Assembly (NCBI RefSeq): GCF_014874095.1
Contig: NZ_JADBEB010000001.1
Coordinates: 6,448,001 to 6,512,000, forward strand
DNA: 64,000 bases
From: Plantactinospora soyae
GTDB lineage: Bacteria > Actinomycetota > Actinomycetes > Mycobacteriales > Micromonosporaceae
Reading direction: 5' to 3'
The notes under the pieces were generated by a model that was given only the letters and a program-made list of their open reading frames with translations, did not search any database and was not told the origin of the DNA. A program made the position numbers and the translations under genes. This document shows positions 1 to 7,631 of this stretch, in pieces (position 1 is the first letter of the stretch; every line of letters begins with the position of its first letter).

Positions 1-1141
1 CGCGGCCGAGGCAGCGCAGCAGGTCGGCCGCGACGGCCGGATCCGTCGCCACGATTCCGAGCAGCTCGCCCGGCGCGCTGTGCAGGCTGACCCCGCGCAA
101 CGTGCCGGACCGGACGTCGCGCAGGTCGATCCGGCCGCGGACCGGGGTGGCCGGTCGGCCGGTGCCGTCCGGGGTCGCCTGCGGGGCGCCGAGCACCGAG
201 GCGATCCGGGCGGCCGAGGCGCGACCCTGGGCGAACTCCGCGTTCACCCAGCCGAAGGTGGAGAGCGGGCCGAGCAGGAACAGCGCCAGGCCCACGGCCG
301 CGACGAGTTGACCGACGGTCAGCTCACCCTGGGCGGCGAGCCGGCCACCGAGCAGGCCGACCGCCGCGACGAAGAGTCCGGTGACGGCGAGGATGGTGCC
401 GTCGTACCAGGCCTGGGCCCGGGCCGCCCGGATGGTGGCGGCGAGGGAGTCCTGACTGGTCCGTCGGTAGCGGTTGGCTGCGGCGGGGGCCGCGCCGAGC
501 CCTTTGAGTACCCGCAGCCCGGCCACCAGGTCGGCGGCGACTCCGGAGGCGTACGCCGCACGTTCCTGCTCGGCGTGGCTGCGTCGCTCCAGCGGACGGC
601 CGAGGAGGTGGGCCAGCCAGAGCAGCAGCGGCGCGCCGATCAGCACCAGCAGGCCGAGCGGCACCGAGACCACCAGCAGTGCCGCACCACCGACCAGGAG
701 ACCGGTGAGCGCCCCGATCCCGACCGGCAGCGCCCGGTTGACCGTGCCGACCCGGTCGGCGTCGCCGGTGGCGATCGAGACCAGCGCACCGGGTAGCTGA
801 CCGGCCTCGGAGCCGCCACGATGGTCCAGGATCCGTCGGGTCAGTGCGATTCGGAGCTGGTGTGCGGCCTGCTCGACCGCGCGTTCCCCGGTCCGGGCGC
901 TGAGTCGGAAGCTGACCGAGAGCACCGCGAACATCCCGGCCAGTACGCCGATCCAGCCGATCAGGTCGGCGATGCCGCCCCGGCCGACGGCCCGGTCGAT
1001 GACCACTCCGATCAGCACCGGGATGAGCGCCTCGCCGGCCTGGTGTCCGGCGCTGAGCGCCGCGCTGGCGGCGACGTGCCGGGTCTGGCCGGTGATGGCC
1101 CCGACCAGGACCGTACGCGCCGAGGGACTGCCGGTGGTCAC
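1..1141 (-). CDS. ABC transporter permease/ATP-binding half-transporter, 3' end outside window
   Basis: Translation from the GTG at 1141 gives 380 residues: an exporter-type membrane domain with about six hydrophobic segments, then the start of a nucleotide-binding domain. The start is supported by an AGGAG-type site about 8 bases upstream. The layout is that of fused permease-ATPase half-transporters (MdlB/CydCD type), many of which export peptides or siderophores in actinomycetes. An iron box lies just upstream (1169-1187), so iron repression is likely and siderophore export is the favoured role. Where the Walker A loop should be, the sequence reads IVATDPAVAADLL, with no GxxGxGK(S/T). This NBD is therefore probably a degenerate partner in a heterodimer. 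The partner would lie beyond position 1. Confidence 0.85.
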   Translation of the reverse strand, partial: MTTGSPSARTVLVGAITGQTRHVAASAALSAGHQAGEALIPVLIGVVIDRAVGRGGIADLIGWIGVLAGMFAVLSVSFRLSARTGERAVEQAAHQLRIALTRRILDHRGGSEAGQLPGALVSIATGDADRVGTVNRALPVGIGALTGLLVGGAALLVVSVPLGLLVLIGAPLLLWLAHLLGRPLERRSHAEQERAAYASGVAADLVAGLRVLKGLGAAPAAANRYRRTSQDSLAATIRAARAQAWYDGTILAVTGLFVAAVGLLGGRLAAQGELTVGQLVAAVGLALFLLGPLSTFGWVNAEFAQGRASAARIASVLGAPQATPDGTGRPATPVRGRIDLRDVRSGTLRGVSLHSAPGELLGIVATDPAVAADLLRCLGR

Positions 1142-1168
1142 GCGCGGTACTCCTCCGTTAGCTGGGGT

Positions 1169-1187
1169 GCAGGTTAGGCTAACCTAA
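1169..1187 (-). promoter_or_regulatory. IdeR/DmdR-type iron box
   Basis: The 19-base stretch gcaggttaggctaacctaa matches the actinobacterial iron-repressor consensus TTAGGTTAGGCTAACCTAA at 17 of 19 positions. It sits 28 bases upstream of the GTG start of the ABC exporter, where a bound iron-loaded repressor would block transcription. Confidence 0.85.
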
Positions 1188-1230
1188 ACCGGAAGCGGTG
1201 GCGAGTCCGCCCGTCCCGTACCGGGTCCGG

Positions 1231-2160
1231 CTAGGCCAGGAAGATGATGCTGATCCCGATCACCGCGTCGACCACGGCGCACCACTCCGAGAAGCCGCGC
1301 GGCACGACCCGGTTGGCGCGGTGGTGGGCGAGGTCCCAGAACGAGTGGGCCAGCCAGCCGGCCCCGATCAGGTACCGGGCCAGGTCGTCGGAGGCGTTCG
1401 CGGCGGCCACCGCCAGCCCCAGGTACCCGACCAGGCCACCGAGTTGCAGTGCCAGCATCCACGGGTTGCCCAGTTGCCGCCGTACGGCGCCGATCAGGAG
1501 GTAGCCGATCGGCAGCACCAGCATCACCCACGGGCCGAGGACGAACGGGTCGATCCAGTTGTCGATGGTGACGACCAGGGCCAACCAGGTCGGCCAGCGG
1601 TGTTTCAGGATCGCGACGATCCGCCGGGCGGTACGGCCGACCGCGCCGTCGCCGGAGGACGCCGCATCCCATTCGGAGGTGCCGGTCGCGGCGGCGGTGG
1701 TGTGGTGCCGGGTGTACTCGTCGCGGCGCAGGAGCATCGCCAGCACCATGGCCGGGAGCATCAGCAGGTGCCCGGCCATCAGCAGGATCTCCCCGGAGAC
1801 CGCCCCGAGCCAGTACGCCGGCAGGAAGAGCAGGAACGGGACGTACATCGCCGCGCCCATCTGCGCGACCGGGCCCCACCGGTGCCCCCGGTGACGCATC
1901 CAGATGGACATTCCCAGGGTCATGTTGGTCGCCATCACCAGCGCGTCGACGTCGGGGCGTCCGAGCACGTCGGCGCGGCCCAGCCCAGTGGCGATCACCT
2001 CCCAGACCGGACCGAGCAGCAGCATCCCGAGCAGCATCGCGACGGTCATCTCGGCGAGGTGCCGGAGGAAGTGGCGGAGGCGGCGTCGGCGCGTACCGGA
2101 GGGTTCGTGGTCGGGGCCGGCGGCCTGGACGGCGGTGGTGGGCAGCGTGGTGTCGTTCAT
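1231..2160 (-). CDS. Integral membrane protein, apparently two fused membrane domains
   Basis: The protein has 309 residues and starts at the ATG at 2160 (MNDTTLPTT). A longer frame to 2220 lacks support. After a basic region (RRRRLRHF) come hydrophobic helices with the segments ATNMTLGMSIWMRHRGH and MGAAMYVPFLLFLPAYW. This resembles a widespread actinobacterial membrane family that databases sometimes mislabel as FliP-like. From about residue 150 a second set of four hydrophobic helices begins (HRWPTWLALVVTIDNW onward) with a different character, containing SFWDLAHHRANRVVP. It could be a separate membrane domain joined in frame. No catalytic motif is evident and the function is unknown. An inverted repeat at 2206-2244 lies upstream and may be an operator. 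Confidence 0.7.
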   Translation of the reverse strand: MNDTTLPTTAVQAAGPDHEPSGTRRRRLRHFLRHLAEMTVAMLLGMLLLGPVWEVIATGLGRADVLGRPDVDALVMATNMTLGMSIWMRHRGHRWGPVAQMGAAMYVPFLLFLPAYWLGAVSGEILLMAGHLLMLPAMVLAMLLRRDEYTRHHTTAAATGTSEWDAASSGDGAVGRTARRIVAILKHRWPTWLALVVTIDNWIDPFVLGPWVMLVLPIGYLLIGAVRRQLGNPWMLALQLGGLVGYLGLAVAAANASDDLARYLIGAGWLAHSFWDLAHHRANRVVPRGFSEWCAVVDAVIGISIIFLA

Positions 2161-2205
2161 GGCTCCAGGCTGTCGGCGTCGCCGCTCAACCGGCAGGCGC
2201 GCGAC

Positions 2206-2244
2206 GCACGGATCACCCATGCGGATCGCACGAGTGATCCGTGC
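2206..2244. repeat. Inverted repeat, possible operator
   Basis: Perfect 11-base arms gcacggatcac and gtgatccgtgc flank 17 bases. The repeat lies 46-84 bases upstream of the membrane protein start at 2160 and downstream of the M28 peptidase stop. It could be a repressor site or a transcript hairpin. No T-run follows it. Confidence 0.45.
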
Positions 2245-2295
2245 ACCCGGCCGGCCCCGATGTCCGGCCGGGCCGGACTCAGGACCGGCCGGCGG

Positions 2296-3744
2296 TCACG
2301 GCCGGCGGGCCGTCGCGTACGCCGCCGAGCCGATCAGCTCCATCGACACCTGGAGCCGGGACAGGCTGATGTTCTTCTCGATGGTGTCCTCGGGGCTGTG
2401 GTACGGCGGTTCGAGCAGCGCCGGGGACTCCTCGCCACGCCAGGAGAAGTTGGCGCTGGCGATGCCGACCTCCTGGAACGACTGGTGGTCGCTGGAGCCG
2501 CGCAGGGTGACCGGTGAGATCCGTGGCTGGTAGCCGAGCCGGGTCGCGGCGGCGGCGACCTCGTCGGTGGCCCGGTTCGCCAGTCCGTCGAAGGAGAGCA
2601 GCCAGTAGCGGGTCGCCGGGTCCCAACTCGTCGCCACCATGTCGTTCTGGTAGACGGCGACGATGCGGTCGCGCTCGGCCTGCGGCAGTTGCGCGACGTA
2701 GTAGCGGGAGCCGATCAGGCCCTGCTCCTCCGAGCCCCAGAGTCCGAACCGGATGGTCGCGTCGAGCGGCAGGCTGCGCAGCACCCGCGCCACCTCCAGG
2801 CACAGTACGGTGCCCGAGCCGTCGTCGTTGGCGCCCGGGGCACCGATCACGGTGTCGTAGTGCGCGCTCACCATGACCACCGGGCTGTTCCGGCTGTCGC
2901 GGCGTGGTGCCCGCTCGGCCAGCACGTTGTGCGAGGTGAGTCCCCGGTGTGCTTTCGTGGCGACGGTCAGCGTGAGGGAGCGGTGGGCGAGCCGTTCACG
3001 CAGCCGGTGCTTCTGCGCCTGGGCCACCCCGACCACCGGGATCGGTACCGGCGTGCTGGCCGAGCCGGGCAGGCTGGGCGAGAAGGCCGAGGCCCGGCGC
3101 GGCTCCACGAGGTCGGCCGGCAGGAAGACGACCGCCGCCGCCCCGCGCGCCACGGCGGTGGCGACGAGCTGCTCGCGCTGCGCCGCGACGTAGTCGACCA
3201 GGACGATCTTGCCCCTGACGTCGGCCGGGTAGTTCTCCACCGCTCCGGCGGCGACGTCCACCACCCGTGCGGTGACCTTGGTGTCGAGGGCCGCCTGCGG
3301 CGACGCGCCCACCTGCCAGTTCAGGTCGTCCGGCAGGCCGGGCCAGGAGCTGCTGAGCTGGCCGATGAACTTGTCCGCGACCGGGAACGGTTGCAGCGTC
3401 GTCCGGTAGCCGAGATCGTCGAGCACCTCGGCGAGGTAGTTGGCGGCGGACCGTTCCGAGGAGGTGCCGCCGATGCGGGGACCGATCCGCTCGGAGAGGT
3501 GGCGCAGGTGGGGGAGGGCCCGCTTGGCCGAGACCCGGCTGGCGACGAGCCGGTCGTTGTGGGTCAGCGCGGGTGGGCGTACGGCGCCGGGGCGCTGGTC
3601 CGTCACCGCCCAGGCCGGAGTGGCGGCGGCGACGGCGGCCGCGGTGCCGAGGCCGAGCGCGAGGGCGCCCCGTCGGCTCAGCGGGGACTTCGTGCCGCCG
3701 GTCGACGGCTGGTCGGCGTTCGGGGACTCAGGACGACTATCCAA
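2296..3744 (-). CDS. Secreted M28-family metallopeptidase (aminopeptidase Y/S-like) with PA domain
   Basis: The protein has 482 residues and starts at TTG 3744, chosen because a perfect AGGAGG lies 7 bases upstream. Longer in-frame readings up to 4236 have no such site. A Tat-type signal follows (SRRGALALGLG, then AAAVAAATPAWA). The middle contains a protease-associated insert (GKIVLVDYVAAQ to AAVVFLP). The catalytic M28 part carries the di-zinc ligands in order: VSAHYDT (His), GANDDGSG (Asp), GSEEQGL (catalytic Glu-Glu) and GSSDHQSF (His). M28 enzymes remove N-terminal residues from peptides, and this one should act outside the cell. It stands alone in its transcription direction. Confidence 0.9.
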   Translation of the reverse strand: MDSRPESPNADQPSTGGTKSPLSRRGALALGLGTAAAVAAATPAWAVTDQRPGAVRPPALTHNDRLVASRVSAKRALPHLRHLSERIGPRIGGTSSERSAANYLAEVLDDLGYRTTLQPFPVADKFIGQLSSSWPGLPDDLNWQVGASPQAALDTKVTARVVDVAAGAVENYPADVRGKIVLVDYVAAQREQLVATAVARGAAAVVFLPADLVEPRRASAFSPSLPGSASTPVPIPVVGVAQAQKHRLRERLAHRSLTLTVATKAHRGLTSHNVLAERAPRRDSRNSPVVMVSAHYDTVIGAPGANDDGSGTVLCLEVARVLRSLPLDATIRFGLWGSEEQGLIGSRYYVAQLPQAERDRIVAVYQNDMVATSWDPATRYWLLSFDGLANRATDEVAAAATRLGYQPRISPVTLRGSSDHQSFQEVGIASANFSWRGEESPALLEPPYHSPEDTIEKNISLSRLQVSMELIGSAAYATARRP

Positions 3745-3954
3745 TGTGGTTCCTCCTGGCTGCGCCGGTCCGGGCCGAGATCGCCGGCGTGGACCGCGGG
3801 GGGCGGACACCGTGGAGTGAGCGTGATCACGGTGCAGAGAATGTAGCCTTGGCCGGCGGCCGAATTCAAGATCATTTTGTTTCGCGTGAATTGACGGTCG
3901 GTTCACACCGGACCGGCGGAACCGGACGTCCACCGACCGCGGCACGGAGGAACG

Positions 3955-5130
3955 ATGGATCACCACCAGGATCAGCGGCTGGTAGCCGCGGTAGCGGCCG
4001 GCGACGAGGCGGCCGTCGCGCAGGCGCTCGCCGCCGGGGCGGATCCCGATGCCTCGGCCGGCCAGCTCCGTGGTTCCGTGCTGAGCGAGGCCGCCGGCAG
4101 TGGTCGGTCGGGCGTCGTACGGATGCTGCTGGAGGCCGGCGCCCAGCTGAGAACGGTCCGGCCGCACACCCCGTCGGCGTTGCGTGCCGCCGTGGTCGGT
4201 GGACACCCCGACGTGGTACGGGAGTTGCTGGCCCATGGCGCGCTCGCGGCGCAGCCAGGCAGCACACCGAGTGCGCTGACGGAGGCGATCTCACAGACCT
4301 CGTTCCAGCCGGGGCCGGCGACCCTCCAGACGTTGCGGCTGCTGCTGGCGGCCGGAGCGACCCCGGGCACCACCGAGGAGGCGCCGCTGATCAGCGCCAT
4401 CAGGAGATCGGCCTCCCCGGTGGTGCTCCGCATCCTCCTCGAACACGGTGCGCCCGTGGACCAGCGGCGCTCCGACGACACACCGGCGGTCGTGCTCGCC
4501 ACCCGCCGAGGCGATCACGCTGCCGTGGACGTACTCCTTCAGGCCGGCGCGGACCCGGACGCCCGCGACCCGCGGGGACGTACGGCGCTGATGCACGCGG
4601 TGGAGCGCGACGAGCGCCGGGTGGTCGCGGCCCTCCTGCTGGCCGGCGCCGCCACCGACGCGGTGAGCCCGGACGGCATGACGGCCCTGCTGCTGGCCCA
4701 GGGCTGGCAGCGGCAGACCGTCCAGTTCATGCTGGGCGAGCGGAGGGTCGGACTGGACAACGTGCAGATCAACCGGACCGCCGTGGAACTGGTGCCGACC
4801 GGTCTCCGGATCGCCGGAGACCCGCAACTGTTCCGCCTGCTGGCGAGCGCCATCGACATCGCCCTCGACGATCTCGGCGAGCCGGAGTGGCAGGCCCGGA
4901 CGGGTAGGGATCCGGAGGTGGCGCGGGCATTCGCGCAGCGGCTGCGCGACGACGTCGTTCCGGCCGCCAGTGGCTCCTGGCACGAGCTGGACGCCACCGT
5001 GGACGAGTTCCGCAGCGCGAGATCGGCGCTGGCCGAGATTGCCTACGGCACGACCCCGGTGACGCCGGACGGCAGCAGCCGGGCGGACATCGTCGACCTG
5101 CTCCAGGAACTCGACCGGCAGCCTGGCTGA
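3955..5130 (+). CDS. Ankyrin-repeat protein
   Basis: The protein has 391 residues. The ATG is preceded by GGAGG four bases upstream. Residues 1 to about 270 contain seven or eight ankyrin repeats with typical motifs: GADPDASAG, VVRMLLEAGA, ALRAAVVGGHPDVVRELLAHGA, VDVLLQAGADPDARDPRG and GRTALMHAV. The final 120 residues are not ankyrin-like (DIALDDLGEPEWQ onward) and match no family I recognise. There is no signal peptide, so a cytoplasmic protein-binding role is likely. It is divergent from the M28 peptidase. Confidence 0.85.
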   Translation: MDHHQDQRLVAAVAAGDEAAVAQALAAGADPDASAGQLRGSVLSEAAGSGRSGVVRMLLEAGAQLRTVRPHTPSALRAAVVGGHPDVVRELLAHGALAAQPGSTPSALTEAISQTSFQPGPATLQTLRLLLAAGATPGTTEEAPLISAIRRSASPVVLRILLEHGAPVDQRRSDDTPAVVLATRRGDHAAVDVLLQAGADPDARDPRGRTALMHAVERDERRVVAALLLAGAATDAVSPDGMTALLLAQGWQRQTVQFMLGERRVGLDNVQINRTAVELVPTGLRIAGDPQLFRLLASAIDIALDDLGEPEWQARTGRDPEVARAFAQRLRDDVVPAASGSWHELDATVDEFRSARSALAEIAYGTTPVTPDGSSRADIVDLLQELDRQPG

Positions 5131-5157
5131 TCGCCGGACGGCTGTCCGCCCGGTGCG

Positions 5158-6573
5158 TCACCGGCCCGGGCGCCGCCCCGTCGACGTCCGGTCCAGCGCC
5201 GGAACTGCCCTGTGGCGCCTCCGGCGCAGGTACCGCAGGAGGAACTGCCCCGTGGCACCGACGATCGCGACGAGGACCGCTCCCGCCGCGACGAGCCAGA
5301 GCGGTGCCGGACCGAAGTCGGGGCGCCCCGATTCGCGTACGGCGCCGTCGACGGCGAGGCTGGCGGCGACCGTCAGCTCGGTGATCCCGGCCGGGGTGCG
5401 GAAGAGCACCTCGGGGGTGGCCGCGCCCCGACGCAGCAGCACCAGGTGCACCGCCACCGTTCCGTCCTCCTGGTACGGGCTGCTGGCGATGTCGTGGGTC
5501 TGCGGGCGGTCCACCGCCGTCGGGCCGGGTACGCCGACCAGCGCGACCGCCTCGTCCGCCGAGCGCCATCCGACGAGGTGGACGTAGCTGGCGGAGCGCA
5601 CGTCGGGGAAGGCGGACCCGGGGACGACCGTGCCGTCGGCCACGGTGCGGGTCTCCAGCCGCCAGCTTCGCGGGTACGACGGTATCGGGCAGTCTGTGCA
5701 GGTCGACCGGGTCAGCGTGGCCACCGCCCGGCCGTCCGGCAGCCAGGACCCGGCCCCGGGCAGCCGTCCACCGTTCAGCGGCAGCCGCCGGTACGGGTCG
5801 GCGGTGCCGTCGGAGTCGGCGTCGGCGACCCGGGTCAACCACACCTCGTCGCGTACCTGCACGGCCAACTCGGCACCGTCCGGCGACACCGCCGCCTGCC
5901 CCGGGGGTACCCAGGCGGTGTCCACCCGTACCCGCAGCACGTCGGCGCGGCGCTCCCGGTCGTACAGCCCGACGTACGGGGTGGCGTAGGTGTTCGGCGG
6001 GGTGAAGGTGTCGGGCTCGGCGTAGGCGAGACGCTTGCCGTCGGGCGCGAAGGCGAGCGGATAGCCGTCCATGCCGGCCGGGGTGGACCGGCCGGACGTC
6101 AGGTCGTACAGCGACCCGCCGGCCCAGACGTACCGCCCGTCCGGGGAGAGCAGCGCCCCGAACCCCGCCGTCTGGCGCTCCGAAGGCGCGAGCGCGCGGT
6201 ACCGGTCGGCGTCGGCGGCCAGCACCCCCATCCGGTTCTCGTTCCAGCCGTCGCGCACCATCGGGCCGCCGAAGAGCATCGCCGCCGCACCGGGCGCCGA
6301 CTCGGCCACGGTCGCGGTGCGCAGCGGCGGGTCGACCAGCCGGGTGGGCAGACCGGGAGCGGTGGAGTCGGCTGCCGCGGACCACGGGACGGCCGTCGGG
6401 CGCAGCGCATACCCCGTGCCGAGCAGCAGAACTCCGACGGCGATCGTCCCGGCCACGGCGGCCCGGCGACGCCGGTGCCGGGCCCGCGCCCGGTCGAACG
6501 ACCCCTCGGGTACGGCGGCCGCCGGCACGCCGTCGGCGAGGTCGTGCGGCGCCTCGCTGAGCCGGCTGGTCAT
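5158..6573 (-). CDS. Membrane-anchored beta-propeller-like (WD40/TolB-type) protein
   Basis: The protein has 471 residues. An AGGAGG site lies 7 bases before the ATG at 6573. After a short cytoplasmic part rich in arginine (RARARHRRRRAAVAG) comes one membrane helix. About 330 extracellular residues with blade-like repeats follow (LLSPDGRYVWAGGSLYD, AFAPDGKRLAYAEPD, AVSPDGAELAVQVRDE, SWLPDGRAVATLTR). A second helix (PLWLVAAGAVLVAIVGA) and a basic tail close the protein. Actinobacterial proteins of this shape often sit behind ECF sigma genes, but none is adjacent here. The function is unknown; the repeats suggest a surface protein-interaction or sensing role. Confidence 0.7.
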   Translation of the reverse strand: MTSRLSEAPHDLADGVPAAAVPEGSFDRARARHRRRRAAVAGTIAVGVLLLGTGYALRPTAVPWSAAADSTAPGLPTRLVDPPLRTATVAESAPGAAAMLFGGPMVRDGWNENRMGVLAADADRYRALAPSERQTAGFGALLSPDGRYVWAGGSLYDLTSGRSTPAGMDGYPLAFAPDGKRLAYAEPDTFTPPNTYATPYVGLYDRERRADVLRVRVDTAWVPPGQAAVSPDGAELAVQVRDEVWLTRVADADSDGTADPYRRLPLNGGRLPGAGSWLPDGRAVATLTRSTCTDCPIPSYPRSWRLETRTVADGTVVPGSAFPDVRSASYVHLVGWRSADEAVALVGVPGPTAVDRPQTHDIASSPYQEDGTVAVHLVLLRRGAATPEVLFRTPAGITELTVAASLAVDGAVRESGRPDFGPAPLWLVAAGAVLVAIVGATGQFLLRYLRRRRHRAVPALDRTSTGRRPGR

Positions 6574-7104
6574 CCGGTCACCTCCTGTGCGGCCCGGCCG
6601 ACGAGTTCGGCCAGTGCCCGTCGATCATGCCGGCTCGGTGCCGGCGGCGCTGCCCGTGTTCGCCGCGTCGGTCCGGCGGGACGAGGGGCTGAACCCGTGA
6701 GCAGCAGTCGCCAGGTCACATGCGGACCGAACCACTAAATCCTCCATAGAAGCAATTGCATTACTCGAACGGTTCCATCATGTTGCGAGCCGTCGAACCG
6801 GTACGACAACGCCGGCATACCGCCGGCATACCAGCAAGAAACCACTCATCGACATCATTGTCGTACCGGTCGGGCAACGGGGGCATGCGGGGCAACCCGC
6901 GTACGTCGCCCAGAAGCCCAAACGCGCAGTCAGGAAAGGAGCACCAGATCGCGAGCAACTGACATTCGGCTGTCGTACGCGGCGGTTTCCGGCGCTGGTG
7001 AAGGCTGTCACCAGCTCACACATGCGCACGACGAAATCGCAGTGACGCAGTCCCTACAGCTGACCTTTTGGCCGCAATAGATGTCATTTGAAAGGGAACC
7101 AGCC
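6574..7104. other. Intergenic region with nested direct and inverted repeats
   Basis: No convincing gene was found in these 531 bases, which are less GC-rich than the surroundings in places. A perfect 12-base inverted repeat (ccggtacgacaa at 6798-6809, ttgtcgtaccgg at 6858-6869) encloses a tandem direct repeat of gccggcatacc (6811-6821 and 6822-6832). It may be a regulatory leader for the small secreted protein at 7105 or a relic of a small mobile element. Confidence 0.5.
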
Positions 7105-7404
7105 ATGAGAATCAAAAAGGCCATTGTGCGCGCCTCGGTTGTGGCGAGCATCGGTGCGATGGCTGCCATCGCGCCAGCAGCACCGGCCCTCGCCGGAACG
7201 CCCCCCACCTGCATGCAGACCGTGAAGCACGCCTACAACTCGGTCACCGTCTACAACCGGTGTGGACTGACGAGCTTCAACATCAGGATCGTTTGGCGTG
7301 CCGCGCCCGACTCCGGCTGCTACACGATCTCCCCGGGTTCTTCCCGCGCCTACAACGCGTTCGGCGCCCCGCTCGGCTCGTACGACAAGACGGTCACCTG
7401 TTAG
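7105..7404 (+). CDS. Small secreted four-cysteine protein, tendamistat-like spacing
   Basis: The protein has 99 residues. The start is the ATG at 7105, which is preceded by a GAAAGGGAA purine stretch. An ATG eight codons earlier would spoil the signal peptide. The N-terminus MRIKKAIVRAS plus a hydrophobic segment ending APALAG is a Sec signal. The mature part has exactly four cysteines separated by 17, 19 and 27 positions, followed immediately by the stop. The actinomycete alpha-amylase inhibitor tendamistat has spacings of 16, 18 and 28 and also ends near its last cysteine, with an SPG-type turn after the third. The WRY inhibitory triad is absent, so the target, if any, is unknown. The tendamistat-like assignment is inference from spacing and fold cues. 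Confidence 0.6.
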   Translation: MRIKKAIVRASVVASIGAMAAIAPAAPALAGTPPTCMQTVKHAYNSVTVYNRCGLTSFNIRIVWRAAPDSGCYTISPGSSRAYNAFGAPLGSYDKTVTC

Positions 7405-7631
7405 TCCGGGGCTGGTCCGCCCGCCCGGTCCGGATCGGAGCGATCGCCCCAGGGTGAGTCCGTAGGTCACGACGGTGCTCCAAAGTGGCTGGTCGCGCCG
7501 GCCCGGTGGGCAGGCCGAACACCGGCCACATTCGGAAAAACGTGGCAGATGCGTGCACCAGGGACGGGGAGGGCGTCGCGTCAGGCGGCGCCCTTCCACA
7601 AGGGTTGATCGACAGTTTGCGAGACTGAGGC

